Origin: Smittium mucronatum
Taxonomy: Eukaryota; Kickxellomycota; Harpellomycetes; Harpellales; Legeriomycetaceae
Assembly (NCBI GenBank): GCA_001953115.1
Contig: LSSL01002086.1
Coordinates: 1-12,304, forward strand
Direction: 5' to 3'
Length of the DNA: 12,304 nt
Shown here piece by piece: positions 1 through 7,204 of this stretch. Made by a program: the position numbers and the translations under genes. The stretch's first letter is position 1; each line of letters begins with the position of its first letter. The notes beneath the pieces were generated by a model. The model was not told the DNA's origin, made no database searches, and saw nothing but the letters and a program-made list of their open reading frames with translations.

Positions 1-63
1 TGTGCGCTGTCTCCACCATTCCCAACCAAGAATAGATCAACGCTGTGTGAAAGTTTGGTCTAG

Positions 64-81
64 TGTACTTCTAAAAGTACA
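64..81. repeat. Perfect 7-bp hairpin
   Basis: TGTACTT and AAGTACA pair exactly around the 4-nt loop CTAA. It is the first of three consecutive inverted repeats and sits 4 bases before the 11-bp stem. Confidence 0.75.
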
Positions 82-85
82 ATAT

Positions 86-129
86 TAAGCCCCTAAACCA
101 CGGAAAGGTATTTCAGCCTTAGGGGCTTA
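86..129. repeat. 11-bp inverted repeat with 22-nt loop
   Basis: TAAGCCCCTAA (86-96) and TTAGGGGCTTA (119-129) are exact reverse complements. The loop holds a further GAAA/TTTC pairing around GGTA. The four G:C pairs make this by far the most stable-looking stem in the window. It is followed at once by 11 T residues, so an RNA made from the plus strand would end stem-plus-U-run. Confidence 0.85.
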
Positions 130-180
130 TTTTTTTTTTTAATTAAAAAAAAAAATAAAATAAAATAAATAAATAAAATT

Positions 181-383
181 TATAAGTTCAATTTCTAAAG
201 AAAACTGTATTTTCTTAATCTTGATTTTTTTATATTAAAATTGACAGTTTTAATAAAGAATAAAAGAATTATTTTATCAGTGTTTATTTTAAATCAAACC
301 ATGATTTCTATTTAATTTCTGTTTTTTTATATTTTCAAATTCTTAGAGTTTTATATTTCATTATTAGTAATTTATTATCCATA
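181..383. other. A+T-rich spacer, nothing recognised
   Basis: No repeat, RNA gene or convincing open frame was seen between the A-rich tail on the left and the first coding-like patch on the right. Confidence 0.5.
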
Positions 384-955
384 AAATATTCGCTTAATGA
401 TACATAATTCGGTTACGCGACATTTGACTCAATTTTTTATTCTAAATATAATTTAATCAAATGCACATTGCCCCAAAGTACATTTCACCAAATTTTAATA
501 CCGATCAATGAAAATTTCATCAAATTTAGACATACCTAATGAAAATATTCAATTCTTTTTTTATTTTCTAAAAGCCATTTATCGATCAAAAAAATCCTCT
601 CAAAACATAATAAAATAATTAATACTAATTTTTAATTATTTTAGCTTTAATAAGAATGAAAATCCATGAAAAATCACGAAGAGCTGTTAGGTACACTAAA
701 TAGAGCGAACATGTTTATTTATTTAGATTTTATGGCAGAAGAAAACAAATAATCAAGCTTTTAACTCAGATTATCGGACCTATATCCATAATTGCTAGAT
801 TTAATAAAGATAATGTATTAACACAAGTTTTTTCTATGGGTGGCTTTAGCCAAATTTTTTTGATGGAATTTCCATTTGATCAAATTAATTGTGTAAAACG
901 TCTTTTGGCTATTTTTCTTTGGGTAAAATGCCGTAGAACCAAAAAATCCATCTAA
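384..955 (+). pseudogene. Unidentified decayed coding region 1
   Basis: I do not recognise the family. The patch has raised G+C, and protein-like plus-strand translation moves between frames. One frame is open at 408-536 after a TAA at 405; a 36-codon ATG ORF spans 508-618; a 28-codon ATG ORF spans 666-752; and a frame starting at an ATG at 656 is open from 704 to 952 (83 codons) after a TAG at 701, ending at TAA 953. The 83-codon part has mixed residues including IIGPISIIARF and a hydrophobic stretch, FSQIFLMEFPF. This looks like one gene broken by several small indels and a stop. The minus strand over 834-955 also gives an open, protein-like frame, so strand assignment is not secure. Confidence 0.35.
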
Positions 956-996
956 GCGTATTTTGATTCATATCTAAAATTCAGAATTATAGCATG

Positions 997-1218
997 TTAA
1001 ATCTGATATAATATATTATATATAGATAAAAAAAAATAATAAATCATTTTTTTTAAACTTAAAGTTTTACAATTAATCCAGAATAAAATACCTAAAAATA
1101 AAGAACCTTCATATAAAAATACAATAATTTTAAATAAAACATTTAGTTTTTTTGAGTATAAATAATCTTTTATGGCTTTTATTGGCTTTTTTAAATATGC
1201 CATATTAATATTTTTCAA
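997..1218 (-). CDS. Hypothetical 73-aa membrane-like ORF
   Basis: This is an intact ATG ORF, the joint-longest ATG ORF in the window. It has a lysine-rich N-terminal third, then a hydrophobic stretch (VLFKIIVFLY to LGILFWI) that could be one membrane segment, and a second aromatic/hydrophobic stretch at the C-terminus. An internal ATG six codons in (MAYLKKP) could be the true start. No family was recognised and no promoter was seen. ORFs of this length are expected by chance at this base composition. It lies between two plus-strand coding-like patches and has lower G+C than either, which argues against it. Confidence 0.2.
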   Translation of the reverse strand: MKNINMAYLKKPIKAIKDYLYSKKLNVLFKIIVFLYEGSLFLGILFWINCKTLSLKKMIYYFFLSIYNILYQI

Positions 1219-1477
1219 GTATTTTTTCAGTATATTGCACTTTTAAACTTGAAAAAATAATACTTATATCATAAATTTCATTTTATTCTAACTAATATTA
1301 CCCTTAAAAAATAGAAAATTAATAATTAAGCTTGAAAAATCTCTTGAATTAAAAGAGGGTAAATTTTTAAAATAGAAAAATATAAAGAAATATTTGCAAA
1401 AATATGCATATTGAAATCATTTGCAAAAATTTAAATTTTATCTGTCTTTCCACTAATTGAATTTTTTTTCATGATAA

Positions 1478-2029
1478 AAAGTTAGTATATATTTAATAAT
1501 AAACGCAACTAAATCAAATGAAGCATTAATCGGAGTATCGGGTACCAAATTAAAAAGTGATAAATTTTCTTATGATCTGAAAAACAAAAGATGGTGGTGA
1601 AATATTAATATCTGATGTATTAAATAGTGAAAATATTCAATTATTAGCTATAAAGATTAAAAAAAAAACTATTTTTTTTTAAAAAGCACATTTTTTAACC
1701 AATTTCTTTCTTAATAACGCTCCTAGTCTTAAATGACGCATTTATAAGAAGAAAAAGCTCGTAAAAAGCTATATAGGAAAATTAAAATGGTACCTTGGCT
1801 TTTTTTAAATATAATATATAATTTAAAAGAAAATTTTAAAATTTAATAAATCTTCTTAAATTTACATGAATAATTTTCGAGAATAAACTCGATTAAAAGT
1901 TTTTATATCTTATATGATATTTCTGGAGCCTTATGTAATGAGCAAAATAAATATTTCACCTTTTTAATGTGTGATTTGAAAATAAAAACGGCTAAATACT
2001 ATTTAAAATTGCACGAATCAATGCTATAA
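1478..2029 (+). pseudogene. Unidentified decayed coding region 2
   Basis: The family is not recognised. Four protein-like plus-strand blocks follow each other. Block 1 (1478-1597) includes EALIGVSGTKLKSDKFSYD. Block 2 (1581-1682) is in the next frame and includes KDGGEILISDVLNSENIQLL. Block 3 (1748-1846) starts EEKARKKLYRKIKMVPWLF. Block 4 (1874-2026) includes YILYDISGALCNEQNKYF and ends at a TAA (2027). Blocks 1, 3 and 4 share one frame, with stops at 1598, 1844, 1847 and 1871. The frame change at ~1585-1597 lies by an A-rich run. Residue mixture and local G+C rise suggest former coding sequence. No ATG begins the first block. It could be continuous with the patch at 384-955, but the 500 bases between look non-coding. 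Confidence 0.4.
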
Positions 2030-2303
2030 AAGCAATTTTAATTTTATTTATATTAAAAATTTACTTTTGGAAACATTTTTTTATGAATAATACATACTTT
2101 CATAATTAAATTGGAATTCAATTTCAGATTTATCTTTAATTTAGTTTTTTTAGCCTTTTTGGTTTTTATCAACCCATTTTTAGTTTTTATTGAAACCAAT
2201 TAAATGTTATAATAAGTAGAAAACTCACCGTTTTTTTTTTTGCAAATAGCAATTATACGAGTTTGAAAATCATTGTATTTCTAGGAGTAATGTGTGAAAA
2301 TGA

Positions 2304-2743
2304 AAATTAATTTATTTAAATAAATTCATAGACTATTTAGAAACGATTAGGAAATAATTTTTAATAGAATATTTTTCTCAATATTTTTTTTGCTCTTGTG
2401 TCAAATTGAGTTTATTTCAACAGTTATATACTTTTTTTTTATTTCTTAAAGAGAAAACTGGTTTCTTAGAAACTAATTTGCATGAGCGCTCCTAATTTAG
2501 TTTTTTAAGATGATGATTGTTTAAAGTATTTAACGCCTATTTTCTTATTATTTTTTTTATAAGAACTACATTTTTATGAAATTTTTGTTACATGATAGTA
2601 GTGTATTTTTAATATGTAAAAAATTGGACATCAATTCCCCCCTCACCTTCTGTTTACTCTCGGACCCAGGTTCACATAATTACTTGGTAATTTGTTACAC
2701 GAATTTTCGAGTAATACTTATATCGATTATGTTAAGTGAATAG
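2304..2743 (+). pseudogene. Unidentified decayed coding region 3 (includes an intact 55-codon ORF)
   Basis: One plus-strand frame runs from 2304 to the TAA at 2493 with a single internal stop (TAA 2355). It reads KFIDYLETIRK before the stop and ends KEKTGFLETNLHERS. After a short stretch readable in another frame (2509-2560), an intact ATG ORF spans 2576-2743, listed separately. The three pieces use three frames. They may be one gene split by indels or unrelated chance frames. No family was recognised. Confidence 0.35.
2576..2743 (+). CDS. Hypothetical 55-aa ORF
   Basis: This is an intact ORF from ATG to TAG and one of the most protein-like short ORFs here. It begins MKFLLHDSSVFLICKKLDI and contains a Pro/Ser/Gly-bearing centre (LLSDPGSHNYLVICY). 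Its G+C is clearly above the flanks, with a run of six C at 2637-2642 and C-ending codons (GAC, ATC, TCC, CTC, ACC, TTC) that are rare elsewhere in the window. It may be a small gene or the last readable piece of the broken region upstream (2304-2495). The upstream sequence is A+T-rich with no recognisable promoter. Confidence 0.35.
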   Translation: MKFLLHDSSVFLICKKLDINSPLTFCLLSDPGSHNYLVICYTNFRVILISIMLSE

Positions 2744-2947
2744 AAAAATATTAACCATAATTTTTATTGCGAAAAAATAATTTTCAATCACTAGAGATGC
2801 AGATTAATTTTAAAAAAAAAACTCTCTGAAATAATTTTTATATGCATATATTTATAATTTTCCCGCTAAAAAAATCTAGTTTTTAGAGTTCAAATAATAT
2901 CAATCATTAATAAATTTTTGAACCGGAGAAACAGAGAAAAAATTTAC

Positions 2948-3139
2948 CTAAAAAACATTATCAATTATTATAAATATATATTGGCGGTAAATTACAGTGA
3001 GAATTAATGCATACACATTTCTTGCAAAAAAAACTGTGTAAAATTTTTTTTGAATCTTAATCTTAATGTTATGTTTTTTGATTTTTAATCGTATTTTAGT
3101 ATATTTTTCGGATTTTATTTCAATTATCAGAAAAAACAT
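2948..3139 (-). CDS. Hypothetical 63-aa ORF, weak
   Basis: This ATG ORF is rich in Ile, Lys and Phe with very biased A+T composition like its flanks. A lysine-rich middle is followed by a hydrophobic C-terminal half that could span a membrane. Nothing beyond length supports it, and length is expected by chance here. Confidence 0.12.
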   Translation of the reverse strand: MFFLIIEIKSEKYTKIRLKIKKHNIKIKIQKKFYTVFFARNVYALILTVIYRQYIFIIIDNVF

Positions 3140-3401
3140 TATGAAAAAATATTAAGTAGAATTTTTTAAAAATATCAAAAATTAATTTCTTAAAATTTTC
3201 GAAAAAAATAATTATTTGTTTCTGTAAACATATTTGTTTCAATTTGATTATTTTCCTTTATGATCATTATTTAAAATAAATTTTGTTATTTTAAATAAGT
3301 ATTTTTAATATACATTATGACTGTTATTATATATGAAACTTTTTTCTGATAGACTGTTTCCTTATTTGATTGAAATAAGATAATTTATATAATAATAACT
3401 T
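3140..3401. other. A+T-rich spacer
   Basis: No convincing coding, repeat or RNA signal was seen. Confidence 0.4.
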
Positions 3402-3539
3402 ATGTGTTTTTTTTTTATTATATATTTATATCGTATAATAAATCTTTTTTTCGGTAAGATGGATCCTTTAATATTTAGTCAGAATAATCTCTGTTTAGCG
3501 CTAGATCAAATTTTTATTTATTTTTCGCATCAATCCTAA
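3402..3539 (+). CDS. Hypothetical 45-aa ORF
   Basis: This ATG ORF has a hydrophobic N-terminus (MCFFFIIYLY) that could act as a signal or membrane anchor. A more G+C-rich second half begins at an internal Met (3459) with MDPLIFSQNNLCLALDQ. The second half has mixed residues and looks like coding sequence; the first half may be A+T filler in frame. No family was recognised. A further 22-codon ATG ORF at 4004-4072 (MSTILKSGNIYCFFTDF) has similar character but is too short to judge. Confidence 0.25.
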   Translation: MCFFFIIYLYRIINLFFGKMDPLIFSQNNLCLALDQIFIYFSHQS

Positions 3540-4320
3540 AAAAATTTTCCCTCTAAACATATTTTCATCTGCTATTTTCAATAATTTTCAATTAAAGTTA
3601 TATTGCTTAAATTAAGCTTAAAAATGATTTATTTTCAAGCTTAAATTATTTTTATGCGATTTCTTAGGTATTTTTATTCATTTTTTAAGATTATAGATTC
3701 TGATATCTACATAAAATTTAGTAAGATATAATACAACCAAAATTTGAAATGCTTTTTTAAATTTAGTATAGCTATTTAGATTGTTTCATAAAAAAAACAT
3801 AATAACATTTATTCTGAATAATATGCTTAGCTTCTGTGATTGAGATATTAAAGTTACAATTTATTTTGAATATACTTATCCAAAAATGAGAGAAAATATT
3901 TTTATATATTTCATCGAAACAATATGAAATTCCATCCTCTTAAAGATTTCTTCTACTGAATTTATTCTTAAAAATAAAGTATATAAAGCATAAAGCATAA
4001 ATTATGTCAACAATATTAAAATCTGGCAATATTTACTGTTTTTTTACTGATTTTCGCAAATTATTATTCTAATTTAAACTATAAATTACAAATTTCCACG
4101 ATTAAAATTTTCAAATAATCGATTAATGCATTTTTAAGACTTATATATATTTTTAATTTCTAATTTTTTTACCATATGATATAGTTTTTTTTACTTTAAT
4201 TTTTTTTTGTTCTTGGCTACCATAATAATATACTTTACTAAATATACAATAAATATGAAAAGAATTCTACCCAATTTTCTACAAAAAGTTTTTCTATCGT
4301 TATACCAATATAAATAAGTA
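3540..4320. other. A+T-rich spacer with short low-complexity repeats
   Basis: No gene is supported. There is a small tandem run of ATAAAGC units at about 3975-3998 and the 22-codon ATG ORF at 4004-4072 noted with the preceding ORF. Otherwise only A/T homopolymer-rich sequence was seen. Confidence 0.4.
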
Positions 4321-4370
4321 AAGGGACAGGATAAAATATAACAACATCTGACCCCACTCTCTTCAAGACT

Positions 4371-4535
4371 ATGCAGCAGCTAATTTTCATTTTAAAAAAC
4401 AATATTAATGGTTTAATTTCAAAATTTTTTTTTCTGCTAACACTAAGAAAAATGTTTTTACGTTCATTTTTAATGATTAATGTAACAGGAAATTATTTCT
4501 ATAATAATATATACTTCCTACTTTATGAATCGTAA
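4371..4535 (+). CDS. Hypothetical 54-aa ORF with C-run just upstream
   Basis: This is an intact ATG-to-TAA ORF, and the frame is open upstream to 4335. It begins MQQLIFILKNNINGLISKF and ends YFLLYES; it is hydrophobic and basic with one or two possible membrane segments. The upstream sequence has raised G+C: a GGGACAGG at 4323-4330, then an A+T stretch, then CCCC at 4352-4355, 15 bases before the ATG. From memory, microsporidian promoters carry CCC-like motifs close to the start codon with GGG-like motifs further up, so this arrangement is suggestive. No family was recognised; a chance frame remains possible. Confidence 0.3.
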   Translation: MQQLIFILKNNINGLISKFFFLLTLRKMFLRSFLMINVTGNYFYNNIYFLLYES

Positions 4536-4786
4536 TTTATATTCTCTGAAATTATATTAGACTTTTAAAAAGTATGTGAAAATAATAATTTCAAGGTTGA
4601 TGAAAGTATTTTTAATATTAATGTGCAAAAAATATTTCTTTTAGAAAAAAAAGTACTAAAAAATATTTAAAATCTAAAATCGAATAAATTTTTTTTCTTC
4701 AAAGCATATTTTTGCGAATATAATTGCGGATAAATTATGAAAATTATAACTAAATTTAATTTTGACTTTAGTATTAAAGTGGAAAA

Positions 4787-4972
4787 ATGATGTTTTATCT
4801 TTATAAGGTTTCACATTCATGGAATATTAAGCTAAAAATATATAAAAATATCAACTCTTTTTTTTATACAGTTTTTTTACATCAAATCCATAGGAACCTG
4901 AAAAAAATAGCTGAAATTTTATTTATTAAAATAAAACTAAAAAAAAAAATAGTTTGTATTTTGACTGTATAA
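4787..4972 (+). CDS. Hypothetical 61-aa ORF, weak
   Basis: This ATG ORF starts MMFYLYKVSHSWNIKLKIY. It is basic, with a hydrophobic C-terminal third, and has a somewhat mixed composition (H, S, W, Q, R). It is overlapped on the other strand by open frames (4882-5079 and 4937-5137) of similar length and poorer composition. No family or promoter was seen. Confidence 0.18.
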   Translation: MMFYLYKVSHSWNIKLKIYKNINSFFYTVFLHQIHRNLKKIAEILFIKIKLKKKIVCILTV

Positions 4973-5011
4973 ATAAAAACTATAAAAAAAAAAAGAAAGA
5001 TCGAAAGCAAG

Positions 5012-5030
5012 CTTTTTTCTAAGAAAAAAG
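5012..5030. repeat. 19-nt quasi-palindrome
   Basis: CTTTTTTCT, one central A, then AGAAAAAAG: nine exact complementary pairs. It is A/T-rich and may be chance. Confidence 0.5.
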
Positions 5031-5057
5031 TAGATAGGCCACAATATAATAAATTTT

Positions 5058-5267
5058 TTGTTACAAAGTAAATTCTCAAATTTTCTCGAAAAAATATATA
5101 ATAAATATTTATTTAACTTTATTGTGCTGCTATTCATTCAGTTAAAGACTTTTATAATTTTTTTTTTAAAAAATTATGAATTAATTAAATTAAAAATTAA
5201 AAAAAATTGTTTTAAAGGCTACAATTTAAAGAAATTTCTCTTATTTCATTACAACTTTGGTTTTTAA
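5058..5267 (+). CDS. Hypothetical 69-aa ORF, weak
   Basis: This ATG ORF begins MLQSKFSNFLEKIYNKY, then runs through Phe/Ile/Leu-rich sequence with a lysine-rich C-terminal part. The middle contains long T and A runs (5154-5177 is itself a perfect inverted repeat), so much of the open length may be homopolymer-driven. Overlapping minus-strand frames exist. No family was recognised. Confidence 0.15.
   Translation: MLQSKFSNFLEKIYNKYLFNFIVLLFIQLKTFIIFFLKNYELIKLKIKKNCFKGYNLKKFLLFHYNFGF
5154..5177. repeat. 10-bp A/T inverted repeat
   Basis: ATAATTTTTT and AAAAAATTAT are exact complements around four T. It is low-complexity and so of limited meaning. Confidence 0.5.
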
Positions 5268-5379
5268 ATTTCTCCTTATTAAAATTTTATATTTCATGAT
5301 TTAAAAATCAATTAATCACATTTTAGAATTAAAGAACTATGATATAAGAGATAAAAAAAATTTTGTATAAAAATTAAAA

Positions 5380-5421
5380 TTTGTGTCATTAAATATCATA
5401 TTTATGCCATAAAATATCAAA
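5380..5421 (+). repeat. Imperfect 21-bp tandem duplication
   Basis: Units at 5380-5400 and 5401-5421 agree at 17 of 21 positions (shared core TTTnTGnCATnAAATATCA). They are adjacent and without a gap, which suggests an old slippage duplication. Confidence 0.5.
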
Positions 5422-5637
5422 ATTGGATAATTTAAAATTTTTGAATGTAGATTTTATGAAGAAATCCATATTTTTGAGTAAAAATTCAATTTAATAAGAT
5501 TTAATTACATAAATTTTTGATATTTCTTTCGTTAAACCATATCGTATTTTGTATTTAGGCATTTAAAGTGAATTAAATCCGTTTTTTTTGAAGGTTTTGC
5601 AAACTTTGCAAAAGTCTATTTTGTTTCTTGCTCAAAG

Positions 5638-5865
5638 CTATTTGGTAATTTGAATTAGCTGAACTTTTTTTAAAATATTTGTGTACCCGTTTTTAAGGTA
5701 AATAAAGACAAAGATAAATCCTCCTATTAAATAATGACAATAAAAATTTAGTAAGATAACGATATTGATAAATAGGAAGGCAATATTATTGGGTATATAC
5801 CCGAAAAAATTGGATATGAGTATGAAAAACCTTGAATTAAGGAAAAAACTCTTGATACTCCCAAT
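5638..5865 (-). CDS. Alternative stop-free minus frame, membrane-protein-like, no ATG
   Basis: Seventy-five codons without a stop, ending at TAG 5638-5640; the frame opens after a TAA at 5866-5868 and has no ATG. The translation has two hydrophobic stretches, FFILISNFFGYIPNNIAFLF with the following Ile/Leu run, and GGFIFVFIYL, then a basic tail. It uses TTC, ATC, CTC and TCC codons that are unusual for this window. It might be a fragment of a membrane protein, or simply the complement of a coding-like plus-strand frame, since the two are aligned codon to codon. Only one of the two readings is likely to be real. Confidence 0.2.
   Translation of the reverse strand: MGSIKSFFLNSRFFILISNFFGYIPNNIAFLFINIVILLNFYCHYLIGGFIFVFIYLKNGYTNILKKVQLIQITK
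5791..5802. repeat. 12-bp palindrome GGGTATATACCC
   Basis: This perfect palindrome has three G:C pairs at each end, unusual in this background. It lies inside the coding-like patch 5572-5931, so it may be incidental. Confidence 0.5.
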
Positions 5866-5937
5866 TTAAATAAATTTAGGGTTCTATGTACGGGTAAGGC
5901 TATTTGGATATTAATATATAATGACAATTAATATAAT

Positions 5938-5992
5938 TACATTTTTTAAAAAATGTATTTTTTATAATTAAAAGTTTTTATTTAAAAACTTT
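5938..5992. repeat. Two adjacent inverted repeats
   Basis: A perfect 20-bp palindrome (TACATTTTTT/AAAAAATGTA, 5938-5957) is followed 13 bases later by a perfect 9-bp stem (AAAGTTTTT 5971-5979, loop ATTT, AAAAACTTT 5984-5992). They begin seven bases after the stop of the coding-like frame at 5572-5931. They could be transcript-end structures or A/T-driven chance. Confidence 0.55.
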
Positions 5993-6342
5993 ATCTGTAT
6001 TTGTGGTAGAATTTAAGAGTACCACTATCTTTATTTTTGATTAAGAATTTTGATAATATAAAAAGAAATTAAATATAGGTCAAATTTAGGTGCGTTTAAA
6101 AAAAAAGAAAAAAAATGTAATTACTAATTTTTAAGTTTATAAGTTTTGAGTATGTATGTGTATTTTAAATTTTTAAGCTGAATATATTTGAGTGCTAGGT
6201 TTCAATTACTTGTTACTCTGAGATTTTTTGGACATATTTATTTTTCAACTTTTGAAACTATGTCTAATACTTAAAGTTTAAATGTTATTTATTTATAAGA
6301 AATTTTCCAGTGACAAACCTAGAAAGTTGATTTGTATTTCCT
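5993..6342. other. A+T-rich spacer
   Basis: I found no supportable gene. A plus-strand ORF (6282-6464) begins near the right end, but its Leu/Phe-rich second half is opposite a better minus-strand frame. Confidence 0.35.
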
Positions 6343-6513
6343 TTATATATAAATTTGATATTTTGAATTGCTTGTTTTTTTTCGGATCCTCATTACTATT
6401 ATATTTCTTGCTATTATTAAAAGTCTCTTCGTTCCATTTGCTTCTATTATTACAACTTCAGTAATAGGTTTTATTAAATTATCTTTGTTTTTGTAATATA
6501 TTTTGAATTTCGT
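6343..6513 (-). pseudogene. Unidentified minus-strand coding-like fragment
   Basis: Fifty-six codons open from after a TGA (6514-6516) to TAA 6343-6345, with no start ATG. The translation is balanced and basic: KPITEVVIIEANGTKRLLII, then ARNIIVMRIRKKTSNSKYQ. The minus strand is purine-rich here. A plus-strand ATG ORF over 6282-6464 is mostly Leu/Phe in its second half and is probably the shadow. Further broken minus-strand pieces lie upstream to about 6730 (DGEDKEDREGKEK at 6659-6697, then a TAA at 6656-6658). No family was recognised. Confidence 0.3.
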
Positions 6514-6598
6514 TCATCCAATAATAATCAATTGTCTTTTAATTCAAAATACAAAATCAATTGACGTGGTAATTCAATCTGGGAAAAAAGCAAAAATT

Positions 6599-6715
6599 GT
6601 TTGTTTGTTTTTTTATTTTTTGTTTTATTTTTTTCAATATTTTTCTATCCCTTTCTTATTTTTCTTTACCTTCTCTATCTTCTTTATCTTCTCCATCTAT
6701 ATTTATTTTTTGATA
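6599..6715 (+). repeat. Polypyrimidine tract with 9-bp repeat units
   Basis: The plus strand is almost wholly T and C for over 100 bases. Within it, three tandem 9-mers, CTTCTCTAT, CTTCTTTAT and CTTCTCCAT, lie at about 6670-6696. On the minus strand these read as an acidic/basic run (GAT/GAA/AAA codons), so they could be a charged low-complexity protein segment or a simple-sequence tract. Confidence 0.55.
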
Positions 6716-6819
6716 TTACTATGAAAAATAGTTTTTTGTGCTCGGCTGTATATTTTAACCTGCATTTTATATATAATATTTTATTTTTTCCTTAATTTGA
6801 AGACATTTTATACACTTTA

Positions 6820-6877
6820 ATTATTATCGATATTAATTAATCTCATTCATTATTATAGATATTAATTTATCTCATTA
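6820..6877 (+). repeat. 29-bp tandem duplication
   Basis: Units 6820-6848 and 6849-6877 (starting ATTATTATCGATATTAATTA and ATTATTATAGATATTAATTT) match at 26 of 29 positions. The differences are at unit positions 9, 20 and 29. The copies are adjacent, so this is a clear recent duplication. Confidence 0.8.
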
Positions 6878-7204
6878 ATTTTAAATTTTATAAAAAAAAT
6901 CCCTATTTACTATTATTTTAAAACGTACCTTTAATTTTTGATATTTTTATTATCCATCTTGTAATGTTTTTATTCTTAATTGAATTTAATGATCAAAATC
7001 TAATAAAATTTTCTATTAATATTTCCTTAAAAGCTATTTTAATTCTATTTAGAAAATTGAAAATTAATTATTCTTAAAAGTATAATAAATTTTTTTAATT
7101 TTTGATTCATATGATAAAATACTAAATTAATTATTTTCTTTTGAACTTTATATAATAAATATCATTATCATTAAATATTGTGTGTTTTCTTATATCCAAT
7201 TTAA

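Larger units (their letters stand above)
1..178 (+). other. Structured G+C-richer segment with A-rich tail (possible retroelement 3' end)
   Basis: The first ~130 bases are far richer in G+C than what follows. A perfect 7-bp hairpin lies at 64-81 (TGTACTT, loop CTAA, AAGTACA). A perfect 11-bp stem follows (TAAGCCCCTAA at 86-96 with TTAGGGGCTTA at 119-129), with a 4-bp inner stem (GAAA 103-106, TTTC 111-114). Then comes a perfect T11-AATT-A11 palindrome (130-155) and a tail of TAAAA/TAAA units to about 178. A stem-loop followed by an A-rich simple-repeat tail is the usual look of the 3' end of a LINE or SINE; a stem followed by a T run would also fit the end of a Pol III transcript. The segment is cut by the window edge, so the body of the element or gene is not visible. 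Short open frames run through 1-60, but I recognise none. Confidence 0.4.
5572..5931 (+). pseudogene. Unidentified decayed coding region 4
   Basis: One plus-strand frame over 120 codons gives protein-like pieces separated by stops at 5656, 5671, 5728, 5749, 5752, 5773 and 5833. The pieces are VFFEGFANFAKVYFVSCSK, VPVFKVNKDKDKSS, GNIIGYIPEKIGYEYEKP and DTPNLNKFRVLCTGKAIWIL, ending at TAA 5929. The right half (5776-5928) is purine-rich and has balanced residues. The exactly codon-opposed minus-strand frame is free of stops from 5638 to 5865 and also reads like a protein, so the coding strand is uncertain. No family was recognised for either. Confidence 0.35.

Noticed and set aside
2309..2326. 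18-bp palindrome AATTTATTTAAATAAATT
   Set aside because: Pure A/T; expected often in sequence of this composition.
4882..5137. Minus-strand ORFs 4882-5079 and 4937-5137
   Set aside because: Phe/Ile-rich translations of plus-strand A runs that overlap each other and plus-strand ORFs; length is explained by composition.
6282..6464. Plus-strand 60-codon ATG ORF
   Set aside because: Its second half is almost only Leu and Phe, and it lies opposite a better balanced, purine-rich minus-strand frame (6343-6513).
6503..6795. Two overlapping plus-strand ORFs (6503-6724 and 6601-6795)
   Set aside because: They are produced mainly by the polypyrimidine tract, giving Phe/Leu/Ile runs; no coding character apart from the first ~30 codons of the first one.
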